Source: an uncultured Peptococcaceae bacterium
Lineage (GTDB): Bacteria; Bacillota; Peptococcia; Peptococcales; Peptococcaceae
Reading direction: 5' to 3'
DNA length: 9,014 nucleotides
Assembly (NCBI GenBank): GCA_900553245.1
Contig: USCP01000065.1
Span: 1-9,014 of the forward strand
A program made the position numbers and the translations under genes. This document shows, piece by piece, positions 1 to 6,725 of the stretch; position 1 is the stretch's first letter; the number at the start of each line of letters is the position of its first letter. The notes below the pieces were generated by a model that had not been told where the DNA came from, searched no databases, and was given only the letters and a program-made list of their open reading frames with translations.

Positions 1-69
<69 letters not shown>

Positions 70-117
70 CTGTTGTCAATCCCCTTTCCAATAAAATGCT
101 ATATTTTTAACGCAATT

Positions 118-147
118 ATCATACCACGACTGTCTTTTTATTTTCAA
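118..147 (-). promoter_or_regulatory. Sigma-A-type promoter for the leftward repeat-containing gene
   Basis: On the minus strand, TTGAAA (142-147) and TATGAT (118-123) are separated by 18 nt. The -10 element is extended by a TGG triplet (124-126). The predicted start near position 111 gives a leader of roughly 40 nt before the ATG at 69. The match to consensus is good, but it is a prediction only. Confidence 0.55.
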
Positions 148-161
148 GATAAAATTTTATC
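148..161. promoter_or_regulatory. Perfect 14-bp palindrome GATAAAATTTTATC next to the -35 box
   Basis: This perfect dyad abuts the -35 hexamer (142-147) of the leftward promoter. It could be an operator. Its GATAA half resembles the halves of Fur/PerR-type boxes, though it is not a consensus box. It could instead be an AT-rich UP element that is palindromic by chance. Confidence 0.3.
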
Positions 162-335
162 CAATCCTTGATTTTTTTCATCTTTTTTATGATCTCATTC
201 GAGCATTAAAACGCCTAACTCATCCGCTTTAGAACACTTACATATTTTCGCAAATACATAAAAGATAATAATGCATCCTCTTCTACATTAAAATATACAC
301 ATCCGTTTTCTAATAGCATGTGATTGACTGTACGA

Positions 336-926
336 TTACTTCTTCTGTTCTTCAAAAAGGACACGGTCAATGGCTTTCAATAGCCCTGCCGAGTAAAGGC
401 GCATCATCACTTGGGCAATTTCTTCCACCGAAAATTGAGCACCGCCGGTGATATTGGCCAAAAGTCCCAGCATCCCACTAATGAGGTATTCCAACATGAT
501 TCGTTTTTCACGCGGCAATTCTTCACTTGGCGCACAAATCATCTCGCGCCAATGTTCCAAAATGACGTCCTTGAGTTTTTGTGCAAACGCCGGATCGCCA
601 TTCTGCCCCAACAATACACTGATCCGCAACAACACTTCTTTCTTGGCAACCACAAATTGAAGCAAAGCTGCCGGATTATCATTATTGTGAATCACATCCA
701 TGATTAACCCCGGTGCTTCTTTTAAAACACATTCCTGTTCAATATCTTCCAAGACATCGTGAATATTTTTATAGTGGTAGTAAAAGGTCGTGCGATTGCA
801 CCCTGCCAAAGCCACAATTTCCTTGATGCCAATGTCTTCAATCGGACGCTCTTGATAGAGCTGCCAAAAGGCGTCCTTGATACGCCGCTTTCCGGCCGGT
901 TCTTTTTTGGATGTTAACTGACTCAT
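336..926 (-). CDS. TetR/AcrR-family transcriptional regulator
   Basis: This 196-residue protein has the usual TetR length. The N-terminal DNA-binding domain includes the helix-turn-helix at about residues 29-50 (DIGIKEIVALAGCNRTTFYY), ending in the typical TTFYYHYKN recognition-helix segment. The helical remainder (about 60-196) would be the ligand-binding and dimerisation domain; its ligand cannot be read from the sequence. The ATG at 924-926 is chosen because a GGGGGG ribosome binding site (934-939) lies 7 nt upstream and because MSQLTSKK starts just before the conserved domain; longer in-frame starts lack this. It is divergent from the potassium-channel gene, with 250 bp between the starts. 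A palindrome just upstream (947-961) suggests autoregulation, and control of the channel is possible. No clear terminator was found downstream. Confidence 0.93.
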   Translation of the reverse strand: MSQLTSKKEPAGKRRIKDAFWQLYQERPIEDIGIKEIVALAGCNRTTFYYHYKNIHDVLEDIEQECVLKEAPGLIMDVIHNNDNPAALLQFVVAKKEVLLRISVLLGQNGDPAFAQKLKDVILEHWREMICAPSEELPREKRIMLEYLISGMLGLLANITGGAQFSVEEIAQVMMRLYSAGLLKAIDRVLFEEQKK

Positions 927-946
927 TTTCTTTCCCCCCACAAACA

Positions 947-961
947 ACAACGATTCGTTGT
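947..961. promoter_or_regulatory. Putative TetR operator: 15-bp palindrome ACAACGATTCGTTGT
   Basis: Seven-base arms mirror perfectly around a single central T (954). The site lies 21 bp upstream of the regulator's start codon and downstream of its predicted promoter, roughly +18 to +32, where a bound dimer would block transcription. Size and symmetry suit TetR-family operators. Assignment to this regulator rests on position only. Confidence 0.5.
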
Positions 962-985
962 ACAACACACTGTCGTAATAATTTA

Positions 986-1014
986 ATTCTAAAGAATATA
1001 TATCCTTTAAGCAA
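986..1014 (-). promoter_or_regulatory. Predicted promoter of the TetR-family gene
   Basis: On the minus strand, TTGCTT (1009-1014) and TAGAAT (986-991) are 17 nt apart. This places the start near 979, so the palindrome at 947-961 falls inside the leader. The region is AT-rich and alternative -10 boxes exist. Confidence 0.4.
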
Positions 1015-1088
1015 TGAACAATCAAACAGTTTTTGTTGTAAATTTGAACGCATGCGCAATGCATTCACCAGATTCCGAGATTTTAGCC

Positions 1089-1117
1089 TTTAACTTCTCT
1101 TCTTTAGTCGATACAAT
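1089..1117 (+). promoter_or_regulatory. Weak candidate promoter of the potassium-channel gene
   Basis: A good -10 box, TACAAT (1112-1117), is preceded 17 nt upstream by a poor -35, TTTAAC (1089-1094). The weak -35 would suit an activated or low-level promoter. The ATG lies about 60 nt downstream of the -10. Confidence 0.3.
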
Positions 1118-1176
1118 AGACTCAACATGATTTCAACCACGAGCGCTTTGTGACCGCCGTGCCCAAGGAGCCTGTC

Positions 1177-1599
1177 ATGAAAAAATGGAAAAACAGCAAT
1201 TTTTATCTTGCACTTAAAAGCACACACCTTTTTCGAATATTAGCGGTATTCATGATTGTTTATTGGATCATTGCCTATCTCATTTATCGCATTGACCCCT
1301 CCTTCGACACCTTTGGAGAATCCATGTGGTATTGCTTTGAGCTCATTAGCACCATTGGCTTCGGCGAGGTTGTCGCCATAACCGCCGCCGGCAAGGTGCT
1401 CAGCGTATGCCTCTCCTTTTTCTCCATTGCTGTCATTGCCATCATCACCAGTACCATCGTTAACTACTACCACCTTGCCCTCCGCAGACAGGAGGACACT
1501 GATATGATTCGCATCATGAAAAAACTGGAGCATTTGGAGGAGCTCGAAAAAGAAGAGCTCGCCGCACTCAGCAAGCAATTTCGCGAATGGCATTCTTAA
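1177..1599 (+). CDS. Two-transmembrane potassium channel subunit (Ion_trans_2 type)
   Basis: This 140-residue membrane protein has the minimal K+ channel layout. TM1 is at about 19-37, a re-entrant pore helix at about 45-58, the selectivity filter TIGFGEV at 59-65, and TM2 at about 72-97. The charged tail (103-138) is rich in Glu, Lys and Leu, has heptad-like spacing, and is probably helical or coiled-coil. The filter matches the T-x-G-[YF]-G signature, with Phe for Tyr and Glu for the usual Asp. By family it would form a tetramer in the cytoplasmic membrane and conduct K+. No RCK/TrkA-N domain is attached, so gating is not evident. The ATG at 1177 is preferred over an upstream GTG at 1150 because AAGGAG (1165-1170) is 6 nt before it. 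A terminator at 1658-1698 closes the unit. It is divergent from the TetR-family gene. Confidence 0.88.
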   Translation: MKKWKNSNFYLALKSTHLFRILAVFMIVYWIIAYLIYRIDPSFDTFGESMWYCFELISTIGFGEVVAITAAGKVLSVCLSFFSIAVIAIITSTIVNYYHLALRRQEDTDMIRIMKKLEHLEELEKEELAALSKQFREWHS

Positions 1600-1657
1600 A
1601 TGGTGCGCCGCTTGTCCATAACAAAAGAGCGCAATGTCATTTAAACAACCAATAAAA

Positions 1658-1698
1658 GATGTCATCCACTTTATACGGATGGCATCCTTTTATTTTTT
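1658..1698 (+). terminator. Intrinsic terminator after the potassium-channel gene
   Basis: GATGTCATCC (1658-1667) pairs with GGATGGCATC (1677-1686) with one G-U pair and a 9-nt loop. A T-rich run follows (1688-1698). An A-run upstream of the left arm means it could also stop minus-strand transcripts as a backup. Confidence 0.8.
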
Positions 1699-1722
1699 GA
1701 AAAACTTTACCCGTCATACGAC

Positions 1723-1769
1723 AAAAAAAGGTTGAGAGATGCGTGTCTTACGCATCTCTCAACCTTTTT
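1723..1769 (-). terminator. Strong intrinsic terminator of the SseB-macro-HD gene
   Basis: Perfect arms GTTGAGAGATGCG (1731-1743) and CGCATCTCTCAAC (1751-1763) enclose a 7-nt loop and are extended by a G-C pair and an A/T run. On the minus strand the T-tract is 1723-1729. The hairpin starts inside the TAA stop codon of the gene it terminates (1768-1770). It should work in both directions and separates the convergent genes. Confidence 0.92.
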
Positions 1770-3888
1770 ATTCATCCTTGCACTCACACGCCACACCAAG
1801 GGCGTCGCAATACTTTTTAAAGCGTACAGCCCCATCGTCACTGCCAAATTCCTTGGCAAGAATGGTAGTGAGCTTATTGCGCAAGCTATGTGCCAAACGC
1901 AACTGCTTCAACACATAATGTGTGCGATCTGCATCCAAGCAATGCACCGGTGCAAAACCGGCCTTTTCATCATCCGCATCCCCTAACGCTTCACCGTTGC
2001 GTACCATCAGCGTCATACAGCCTTCTTCCATCGCAACTGCCACACCACGGTCGCTGGCATCGTAGAGTACATAGAAGCCATCCTGCATATCTTGGGCATG
2101 CTTTTCCCAAAACGGCTCTGCCCAATTGTCTTCCAAGCGCTCGGCATGGCGACGTTCAATAGGTACCGCTTTTTTGCTCACATTGCCTTCAAGGGGTGAC
2201 CATTCCGGCTTGCCTTTTTTAAGCACATAGTCGCGACCATCGGCACAAAGCTGATACAAAAGCCCCTTCTCTTCATCCACCAGGAATATTACGAATAAAT
2301 CCTTGAATAGGCGATTATATTCCCAATAACAATCTTTGGTATCGTAATAGTCTTGGAATTCTTTGAGATGATCTTCAATATGACTAAAATACCACGCTTG
2401 CATATGCTGAGGCGCATTAAAGCGTTCCCACAGTTGATTGCCAAGTTCCGCATAATCGCGCGCCATACGGCGTAAATTGGCAATTTTGTCCGCCATAATC
2501 AGCATTTTTTCACGAATTGGCAAATCCGAAAGCATATCAATAGTATGGAGCTTACGCATATACCAAATATCGCGCTTATCCTCGGTATTGGCTGCCACCA
2601 GGGCCGCAATATCCACCCCGAACTTTTCATAAATATCGAGCATAGTCACATCGGTATCTTCCACCGTATCATGAAGGATACCGGCGGCAATCAGGTTGGT
2701 ATCGGCATTCATCGAAGTCAGCACCTGAACCACTTCGAGGGAATGGAGAATATAAGGACGATTGGTATGCTTGGCGCTCATGCCCTTGTGCGCCTCCATA
2801 GCAAAAGCCACCGCACGCTCTACAGTACCATCGTTTTCATCTACCACCTCGCGGCCCTTTTCTCCGTCAGCAAGCGCATCCCACAAACGTTCATAAACCT
2901 CCGTGGTATGGGCATTAAAGCCCACGAACACCAAATCCATACCGTAATACGGATGCACCAACACCCAATCTCGCACCGTTTTCAAAGCAATCTCGGTGGC
3001 CTCTTCCAATGGATAACCGTATACCCCGGTAGAAATCGCCGGAAATGCTATACTGTGCAAATGATTTTCTCGTGCAAGTTCCAAGCTGTTCCAATAGCAA
3101 CGACGCAATAGCACCGCATCCCTTTCTTTACCGGAATAAATCGGCCCTACTGTATGAATAACGTGTGCAGCCTTGAGCTTGTACCCCTTGGTGATTTTTG
3201 CCTCACCGGTCTTGCAGCCGTTTAAGGTACAACATTCCTTGAGCAGCTCAGATCCTGCCGCGCGGTGAATCGCCCCATCAACGCCGCCACCACCCAAAAG
3301 GCTTTCATTGGCAGCATTGACAATAGCATCAATCTCATAGGTGGTGATGTCGCCGGTTTCAAAATACACCTGATTTTGATTGTTTTTCGCCGGCAAATTG
3401 GCATGAAATATCATCTCAATAAACTGCTTCGGAATCACAAAATAATTCGACCATGGATTGATCACCACTTCCGTCACCGCTTGATCCATCAAAGCTTGCT
3501 CGAGAAATTTTTCCAATTCGAGGGTAATCGTAGACGTTGGTGCGCCGGCATCCACCGCTTCATAGCTCGTAAAAACAGCAAATGCCGTATGTCCGTTTTC
3601 CACACTGATGGTTCTAAAGGCAGGATTAACCGTTCCCTCAGTAGGGGCATCCTCATCGGCTGCCATCGTACGCTCCGCCACGATTTCCGCTTGCTCAGGT
3701 TCAAGCTCCACCGGCACAATCACTTCCACCTTGGCATTGATGGCATGACGCACGGTTTCCAACACCTTGATGACATCATCAAGGTCCGCTTCCCCGTCAA
3801 GCTGAGAAAATTCTTCAATCGCCACTTCAATCTGCGCATGATGGTCATTTCTTTCTAACGCATTCATGTGAATAATATACTCTTCCAT
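1768..3888 (-). CDS. SseB-like / macrodomain / SpoT-type HD hydrolase fusion protein
   Basis: This 706-residue protein appears cytosolic, with no signal peptide or membrane segment. Residues about 85-165 resemble the SseB N-terminal domain (FAVFTSYEA, then VVINPWSNYFVIP). Residues about 172-340 form a macrodomain of the MacroD/YmdB type: TGDITTYEIDAIVNAAN (178-194), glycine-rich GGGGVDGAIH (199-208), and AFPAISTGVYGYP (281-293). Residues about 355-475 form a RelA/SpoT/MESH1-like HD domain with all expected residues: His382, His406-Asp407, the HDTVEDT motif with Glu410 and Asp411, and Asp467 in MADKIANLRRM. Residues about 530-706 are not recognised. The macrodomain should bind or hydrolyse ADP-ribose derivatives; the HD domain should be a Mn-dependent nucleotide pyrophosphohydrolase. 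The ATG at 3886-3888 has AGGAGG (3897-3902) 8 nt upstream. It appears to be a single-gene unit. Confidence 0.9.
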   Translation of the reverse strand: MEEYIIHMNALERNDHHAQIEVAIEEFSQLDGEADLDDVIKVLETVRHAINAKVEVIVPVELEPEQAEIVAERTMAADEDAPTEGTVNPAFRTISVENGHTAFAVFTSYEAVDAGAPTSTITLELEKFLEQALMDQAVTEVVINPWSNYFVIPKQFIEMIFHANLPAKNNQNQVYFETGDITTYEIDAIVNAANESLLGGGGVDGAIHRAAGSELLKECCTLNGCKTGEAKITKGYKLKAAHVIHTVGPIYSGKERDAVLLRRCYWNSLELARENHLHSIAFPAISTGVYGYPLEEATEIALKTVRDWVLVHPYYGMDLVFVGFNAHTTEVYERLWDALADGEKGREVVDENDGTVERAVAFAMEAHKGMSAKHTNRPYILHSLEVVQVLTSMNADTNLIAAGILHDTVEDTDVTMLDIYEKFGVDIAALVAANTEDKRDIWYMRKLHTIDMLSDLPIREKMLIMADKIANLRRMARDYAELGNQLWERFNAPQHMQAWYFSHIEDHLKEFQDYYDTKDCYWEYNRLFKDLFVIFLVDEEKGLLYQLCADGRDYVLKKGKPEWSPLEGNVSKKAVPIERRHAERLEDNWAEPFWEKHAQDMQDGFYVLYDASDRGVAVAMEEGCMTLMVRNGEALGDADDEKAGFAPVHCLDADRTHYVLKQLRLAHSLRNKLTTILAKEFGSDDGAVRFKKYCDALGVACECKDE

Positions 3889-3917
3889 GGGTAGCCCCTC
3901 CTTATATTTCGCTGCTT

Positions 3918-3946
3918 ATTATAATTCCACTGTCAGCATACACCAA
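3918..3946 (-). promoter_or_regulatory. Promoter of the SseB-macro-HD gene
   Basis: On the minus strand, TTGGTG (3941-3946) and a consensus TATAAT (3918-3923) are separated by 17 nt. The predicted start near 3911 gives a leader of only about 20 nt that carries the AGGAGG site. No operator-like dyad is evident. Confidence 0.65.
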
Positions 3947-4066
3947 CGCCGGCTCAACATGCATCCCCTCATTTCTTCCTATTATATCGTTCGTTTCCCA
4001 TAAACGCCACCGAAGCCCCTTTTCCAAAAAATATAATCGTCACCCATTCACACACTCCCAATGCTA

Positions 4067-4119
4067 TCCGAAATTTTTCCCACCTTTATAATAACATACA
4101 AGGTGTCCAAAATTTCGGA
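4067..4119. repeat. 53-bp inverted-repeat element resembling paired IS3-type ends
   Basis: Arms of 18 bp (4067-4084 and 4102-4119) match at 15 of 18 positions, including an 11-bp perfect outer block (TCCGAAATTTT), around a 17-nt AT-rich spacer. No T-run follows on either strand, so it is not a normal terminator. Each arm resembles the terminal repeat of the IS at the right edge, in the same inner-to-outer order: the right arm shares GTGTCCA-AATTT with that repeat. It may be a tiny non-autonomous relic or scar of an IS3-family element, or an operator. Confidence 0.45.
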
Positions 4120-4155
4120 CTCAATAGCCTGTCATTACAGCTTTTACCTAGAAAC

Positions 4156-4189
4156 AAAAAACGCAGCCCTCGCCTTTGCGAAAACCGCG
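4156..4189 (-). terminator. Intrinsic terminator of the alpha/beta hydrolase gene
   Basis: On the minus strand, CGCGGTTTTCGC (4178-4189) pairs along its full length, with G-U wobbles, with GCGAGGGCTGCG (4162-4173) around a 4-nt loop. Six T residues follow (4156-4161). It lies about 30 bp past the stop codon. Confidence 0.8.
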
Positions 4190-4219
4190 TCAATAACGCT
4201 GATTACCGTTGACACCTAT

Positions 4220-5167
4220 TTAGAGGCACTCAGAAACGGTGACACAATGCTCCAAAAACGCCACAATCATCGATATAGACTTTTCTGCGACGCCATTTTC
4301 TACCTCATGCAACACATCATGACGTGCTCGTGGCATTAGAAACATGGACAAATCCTCAATACCTGCCTTTTTCATTTGCTTGGCCACATGCTCCACACCC
4401 TTGCCGCCATCGCCGACCGGATCCTCTCTACCGGACATCAGCATCACCGGTAAATTTTGCGGCCACTGGTTATAAGCGGATGGACGACTTGTACGTTGCA
4501 TCGCATCCAACAATTGCCAAAATAGCCCAGCGGAAATAGCCGACTTGCAAAGCGGGTCCTGCACATACCGCGCCACCTCTACCGCATCACTAATCAGCCA
4601 ATCAAAGGCCGAATGGTTGGGTGCAAACCGCTTATTATAAGTTTCAAAAGACAGCTTTTGCACCAACGGTGTGGTATTGTCAAACGCCGCCTTCTTGATT
4701 TCGCCCTTCACCAAGAGCTTCAAAGCACCGAGCACGGCAGACGACTGACTACCGGTCCCCATAATAATCACACCCGCACAAGACGTACGATACATACTCA
4801 AATAATCTCGCACTAAAAAGGAGCCTAAAGAAAAGCCTAACAAGACTTGTGGCACATCCCTATACAACTTCCCCAGCGCATGATGACAGGCATGCATATC
4901 CTGAAGAGAAGCCTCCCAGCCTCCTTCGCCAAAAGACGCACACGCTCCCTCTGGATTGTTGCACCCATGACCACGTAAATCATAGCCGGCAAGCGCCATC
5001 CCGCGCGCCGTCACCGCCTCTGCCAATATCTTGTAGCGCCCAAAATGCTCCGTCATCCCATGAGCCACCTGCACCACCAACCGCGGCCGCACCACATCCG
5101 GCATCCAAATCGTGCCGCGAAACAACATCTCACCGGCACCGTAAAAAGAAAACGTATCCTCTCTCAT
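4220..5167 (-). CDS. Alpha/beta hydrolase, monoacylglycerol lipase / lysophospholipase type
   Basis: This 315-residue protein is of the Hydrolase_4 (serine aminopeptidase S33) type, probably cytosolic. The oxyanion strand carries VVQVAHGMTEH (31-41), followed by YDLRGHG (62-68). The nucleophile elbow is GFSLGS with Ser113, the acid is Asp249 in SGREDPVG, and the catalytic base is most likely His283 in ARHDVLHE. The triad is complete, so an active esterase or lipase on acylglycerol or lysophospholipid-like substrates is expected; the exact substrate is not readable. The ATG at 5165-5167 is chosen because GAGGAG lies 9 nt upstream; an in-frame ATG 7 codons earlier has a poorer site, and the longest frame reaches 5230. 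It has its own promoter and terminator, so it is probably monocistronic. Confidence 0.88.
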   Translation of the reverse strand: MREDTFSFYGAGEMLFRGTIWMPDVVRPRLVVQVAHGMTEHFGRYKILAEAVTARGMALAGYDLRGHGCNNPEGACASFGEGGWEASLQDMHACHHALGKLYRDVPQVLLGFSLGSFLVRDYLSMYRTSCAGVIIMGTGSQSSAVLGALKLLVKGEIKKAAFDNTTPLVQKLSFETYNKRFAPNHSAFDWLISDAVEVARYVQDPLCKSAISAGLFWQLLDAMQRTSRPSAYNQWPQNLPVMLMSGREDPVGDGGKGVEHVAKQMKKAGIEDLSMFLMPRARHDVLHEVENGVAEKSISMIVAFLEHCVTVSECL

Positions 5168-5213
5168 GCCCAACCACTCCTCACACATCAACCTTTGTTG
5201 CTTCTTACCACAA

Positions 5214-5242
5214 AGTATAACACAACCCACATCTCCTGCCAG
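5214..5242 (-). promoter_or_regulatory. Promoter of the alpha/beta hydrolase gene
   Basis: On the minus strand, TATACT (5214-5219) has a TG extension one base upstream. A weak -35, CTGGCA (5237-5242), lies 17 nt away. The extended -10 could compensate for the poor -35. It lies just past the guaA terminator, consistent with independent transcription. Confidence 0.5.
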
Positions 5243-5265
5243 TCATTTCATTCCCTACTACTAAC

Positions 5266-5306
5266 AAAAAACCACCCGTGCCTTCATATCGAAAGCACGG
5301 GTGGTT
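5266..5306 (-). terminator. Intrinsic terminator of guaA
   Basis: Twelve perfect base pairs, AACCACCCGTGC (minus strand, 5306-5295) with GCACGGGTGGTT (5281-5270), enclose a 13-nt loop and are followed by a T-run (5266-5271, overlapping the stem end). It begins 12 bp after the guaA stop codon. Confidence 0.93.
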
Positions 5307-5318
5307 GTGTGTATTGAA

Positions 5319-6608
5319 TTATTCCCACTCGATGGTGCCGGTTGGTTTTGGAGTGAGGTCGTAGAGCACGCGGTTTACGCCTTTTACTTCGGAGGTGATG
5401 CGTGCGGTGATGTGTTGCAAGAGGTCGAATGGCACATTTTCGACGGTGGCGGTCATGGCGTCGATGGTGTTTACGGCGCGGATGATGACACACCATTCGT
5501 CGGCACGCTTGTTGTCGCGTACGCCAACGCTCTTGAGGTCAGGAATAGCGGTGAAGTATTGCCATACCTTGCCTTCAAGGCCGTTCTTTGCGAATTCTTC
5601 GCGAAGGATGGCGTCGGATTCACGTACTGCTTCCAAGCGATCGCGGGTGATGGCGCCCAAGCAACGTACGCCCAAGCCAGGGCCAGGGAATGGTTGACGG
5701 TATACCATGCTGTCCGGAAGGCCCAACGCCTTACCACATTCGCGTACTTCGTCTTTGAAGAGCATCTTGAGTGGTTCTACCAATTCAAAGTTGAGGTCTT
5801 CAGGAAGGCCGCCAACGTTGTGGTGAGACTTCACGCACTTCACAGTCTTGGTACCGGATTCGATGATGTCAGGGTAAATGGTGCCTTGACCGAGGAATTC
5901 GATGCCTTCGAGCTTGCGTGCTTCTTCTTCGAATACACGGATAAATTCAGCGCCGATGATTTTACGCTTTTGTTCTGGGTCAGCCACGTCAGCGAGCTTA
6001 TCGAGGAAGCGGTCTACGGCATCTACATAAACGAGGTTTGCCTTCAATTCATCGCGGAATACTTGAACAACTTGTTCCGGTTCGCCCTTACGGAGCAAGC
6101 CGTGGTTAACGTGTACGCAGGTCAATTGGTTGCCGATGGCACGAATGAGGAGTGCAGCAACCTCAGAGGAGTCTACGCCGCCGGATAATGCCAACAAGAC
6201 TTTCTTGTCGCCAACCTGACGACGAATGAGTTCTACTTGATCAGCGATGAAGTTTTCCATGTTCCAGTTTGCTTCAGCGCCGCAAGTGTCAAATACAAAG
6301 GCAGAGACGGCAGCCTTGCGTGCATCTTCATCTGCAGGCCATGCTTCTGCACCCTTATGATCCACTTCAATCATTGGCAAGCCACATTGACGAACAGCGT
6401 CACTAATGTCAATTTCAACACCGTCTACGACACGGTTTACACCGCCGTTAACAATAACCCCTTTAACGTTTGGAAGTGCGTTTAATTCTTCCGGAGTAAT
6501 ATCGTGTGGATGAATTTCGCTATATACACCCAACGCGCGGATCTCACGAGCTAAACGAGCGTTTTCGTCACTGCCAAGATCCAGAATGACAATCATGTCT
6601 TGCTTCAT
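5319..6608 (-). CDS. guaA: GMP synthase with a degenerate, internally deleted glutaminase domain
   Basis: GMP synthase converts XMP, ATP and an amino donor to GMP. The ATP-pyrophosphatase half is intact: PP-loop LSGGVDSS (141-148), LGQGTIYPDIIES (239-251), KSHHNVGGLPE (260-270), and the dimerisation domain with PFPGPGLGVR (306-315) and the C-terminal GTIEWE. The N-terminal half is not intact. It starts like a class I GATase (MIVILDLGS), but the nucleophile elbow normally reading GVCYGMQ is EVDHKGA (81-87), with Asp83 at the Cys position. The family's HPE catalytic pair is absent. The protein is 429 residues against about 525 in E. coli, and the missing stretch maps to about residues 88-103. 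It should therefore use free ammonia or a separate glutaminase. The ATG at 6606-6608 has AGGAGG (6618-6623) 9 nt upstream. Confidence 0.93.
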   Translation of the reverse strand: MKQDMIVILDLGSDENARLAREIRALGVYSEIHPHDITPEELNALPNVKGVIVNGGVNRVVDGVEIDISDAVRQCGLPMIEVDHKGAEAWPADEDARKAAVSAFVFDTCGAEANWNMENFIADQVELIRRQVGDKKVLLALSGGVDSSEVAALLIRAIGNQLTCVHVNHGLLRKGEPEQVVQVFRDELKANLVYVDAVDRFLDKLADVADPEQKRKIIGAEFIRVFEEEARKLEGIEFLGQGTIYPDIIESGTKTVKCVKSHHNVGGLPEDLNFELVEPLKMLFKDEVRECGKALGLPDSMVYRQPFPGPGLGVRCLGAITRDRLEAVRESDAILREEFAKNGLEGKVWQYFTAIPDLKSVGVRDNKRADEWCVIIRAVNTIDAMTATVENVPFDLLQHITARITSEVKGVNRVLYDLTPKPTGTIEWE

Positions 6609-6638
6609 TGATGAATTCCTCCTAATTTTGTGAATGAG

Positions 6639-6676
6639 TGATGTGTGCGCCACCGAGGAGGTGGGCGCTTACATCA
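6639..6676 (-). promoter_or_regulatory. guaA leader hairpin displaying an anti-Shine-Dalgarno loop
   Basis: In the minus-strand transcript, TGATGT (6671-6676), GCGCC and ACC pair with GGT, GGCGC and ACATCA (6639-6644). There is a small internal loop, one bulged C and a TCCTC loop, giving 14 base pairs. The apex contains CCTCCT (6656-6661), exactly complementary to the guaA AGGAGG at 6618-6623. The stem is not followed by a T-run, so it is not a terminator. It could modulate guaA translation or stabilise the mRNA. It does not match the purine riboswitch core. Confidence 0.5.
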
Positions 6677-6695
6677 TATATCTACTGTATCCTTT

Positions 6696-6725
6696 ATTTT
6701 ATCACGAGCCTTGTCTTTCCCACAA
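6696..6725 (-). promoter_or_regulatory. Predicted guaA promoter
   Basis: On the minus strand, TAAAAT (6696-6701) has a TG extension. A weak -35, TTGTGG (6720-6725), is 18 nt away. A start near 6689 would give a leader of about 80 nt containing the hairpin at 6639-6676. Confidence 0.45.

Noticed and set aside
215..319. A 34-codon minus-strand ORF just downstream of the TetR-family gene
   Set aside because: There is no ribosome binding site before its ATG, no recognisable motif, and the length is within chance expectation for AT-rich sequence.
1240..1665. A 141-codon minus-strand ORF opposite the potassium channel
   Set aside because: The plus strand clearly encodes a channel with filter and ribosome binding site; the antisense frame has neither motif nor initiation signal.
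2545..3858. Two long plus-strand frames (2545-3111 and 3265-3858) opposite the SseB-macro-HD gene
   Set aside because: They mirror the macro- and HD-coding region, are His/Arg-rich as antisense frames often are, and lack start signals.
4067..4119. The inverted repeat as a transcription terminator
   Set aside because: No T-run follows on either strand, and a proper terminator for the neighbouring gene exists at 4156-4189.
5301..6188. A 295-codon plus-strand ORF opposite guaA
   Set aside because: It is an antisense shadow of a well-supported gene. It has no convincing ribosome binding site and no recognisable domain.
6609..6700. Purine riboswitch upstream of guaA
   Set aside because: The conserved three-way-junction core is not present; only a single hairpin is visible.
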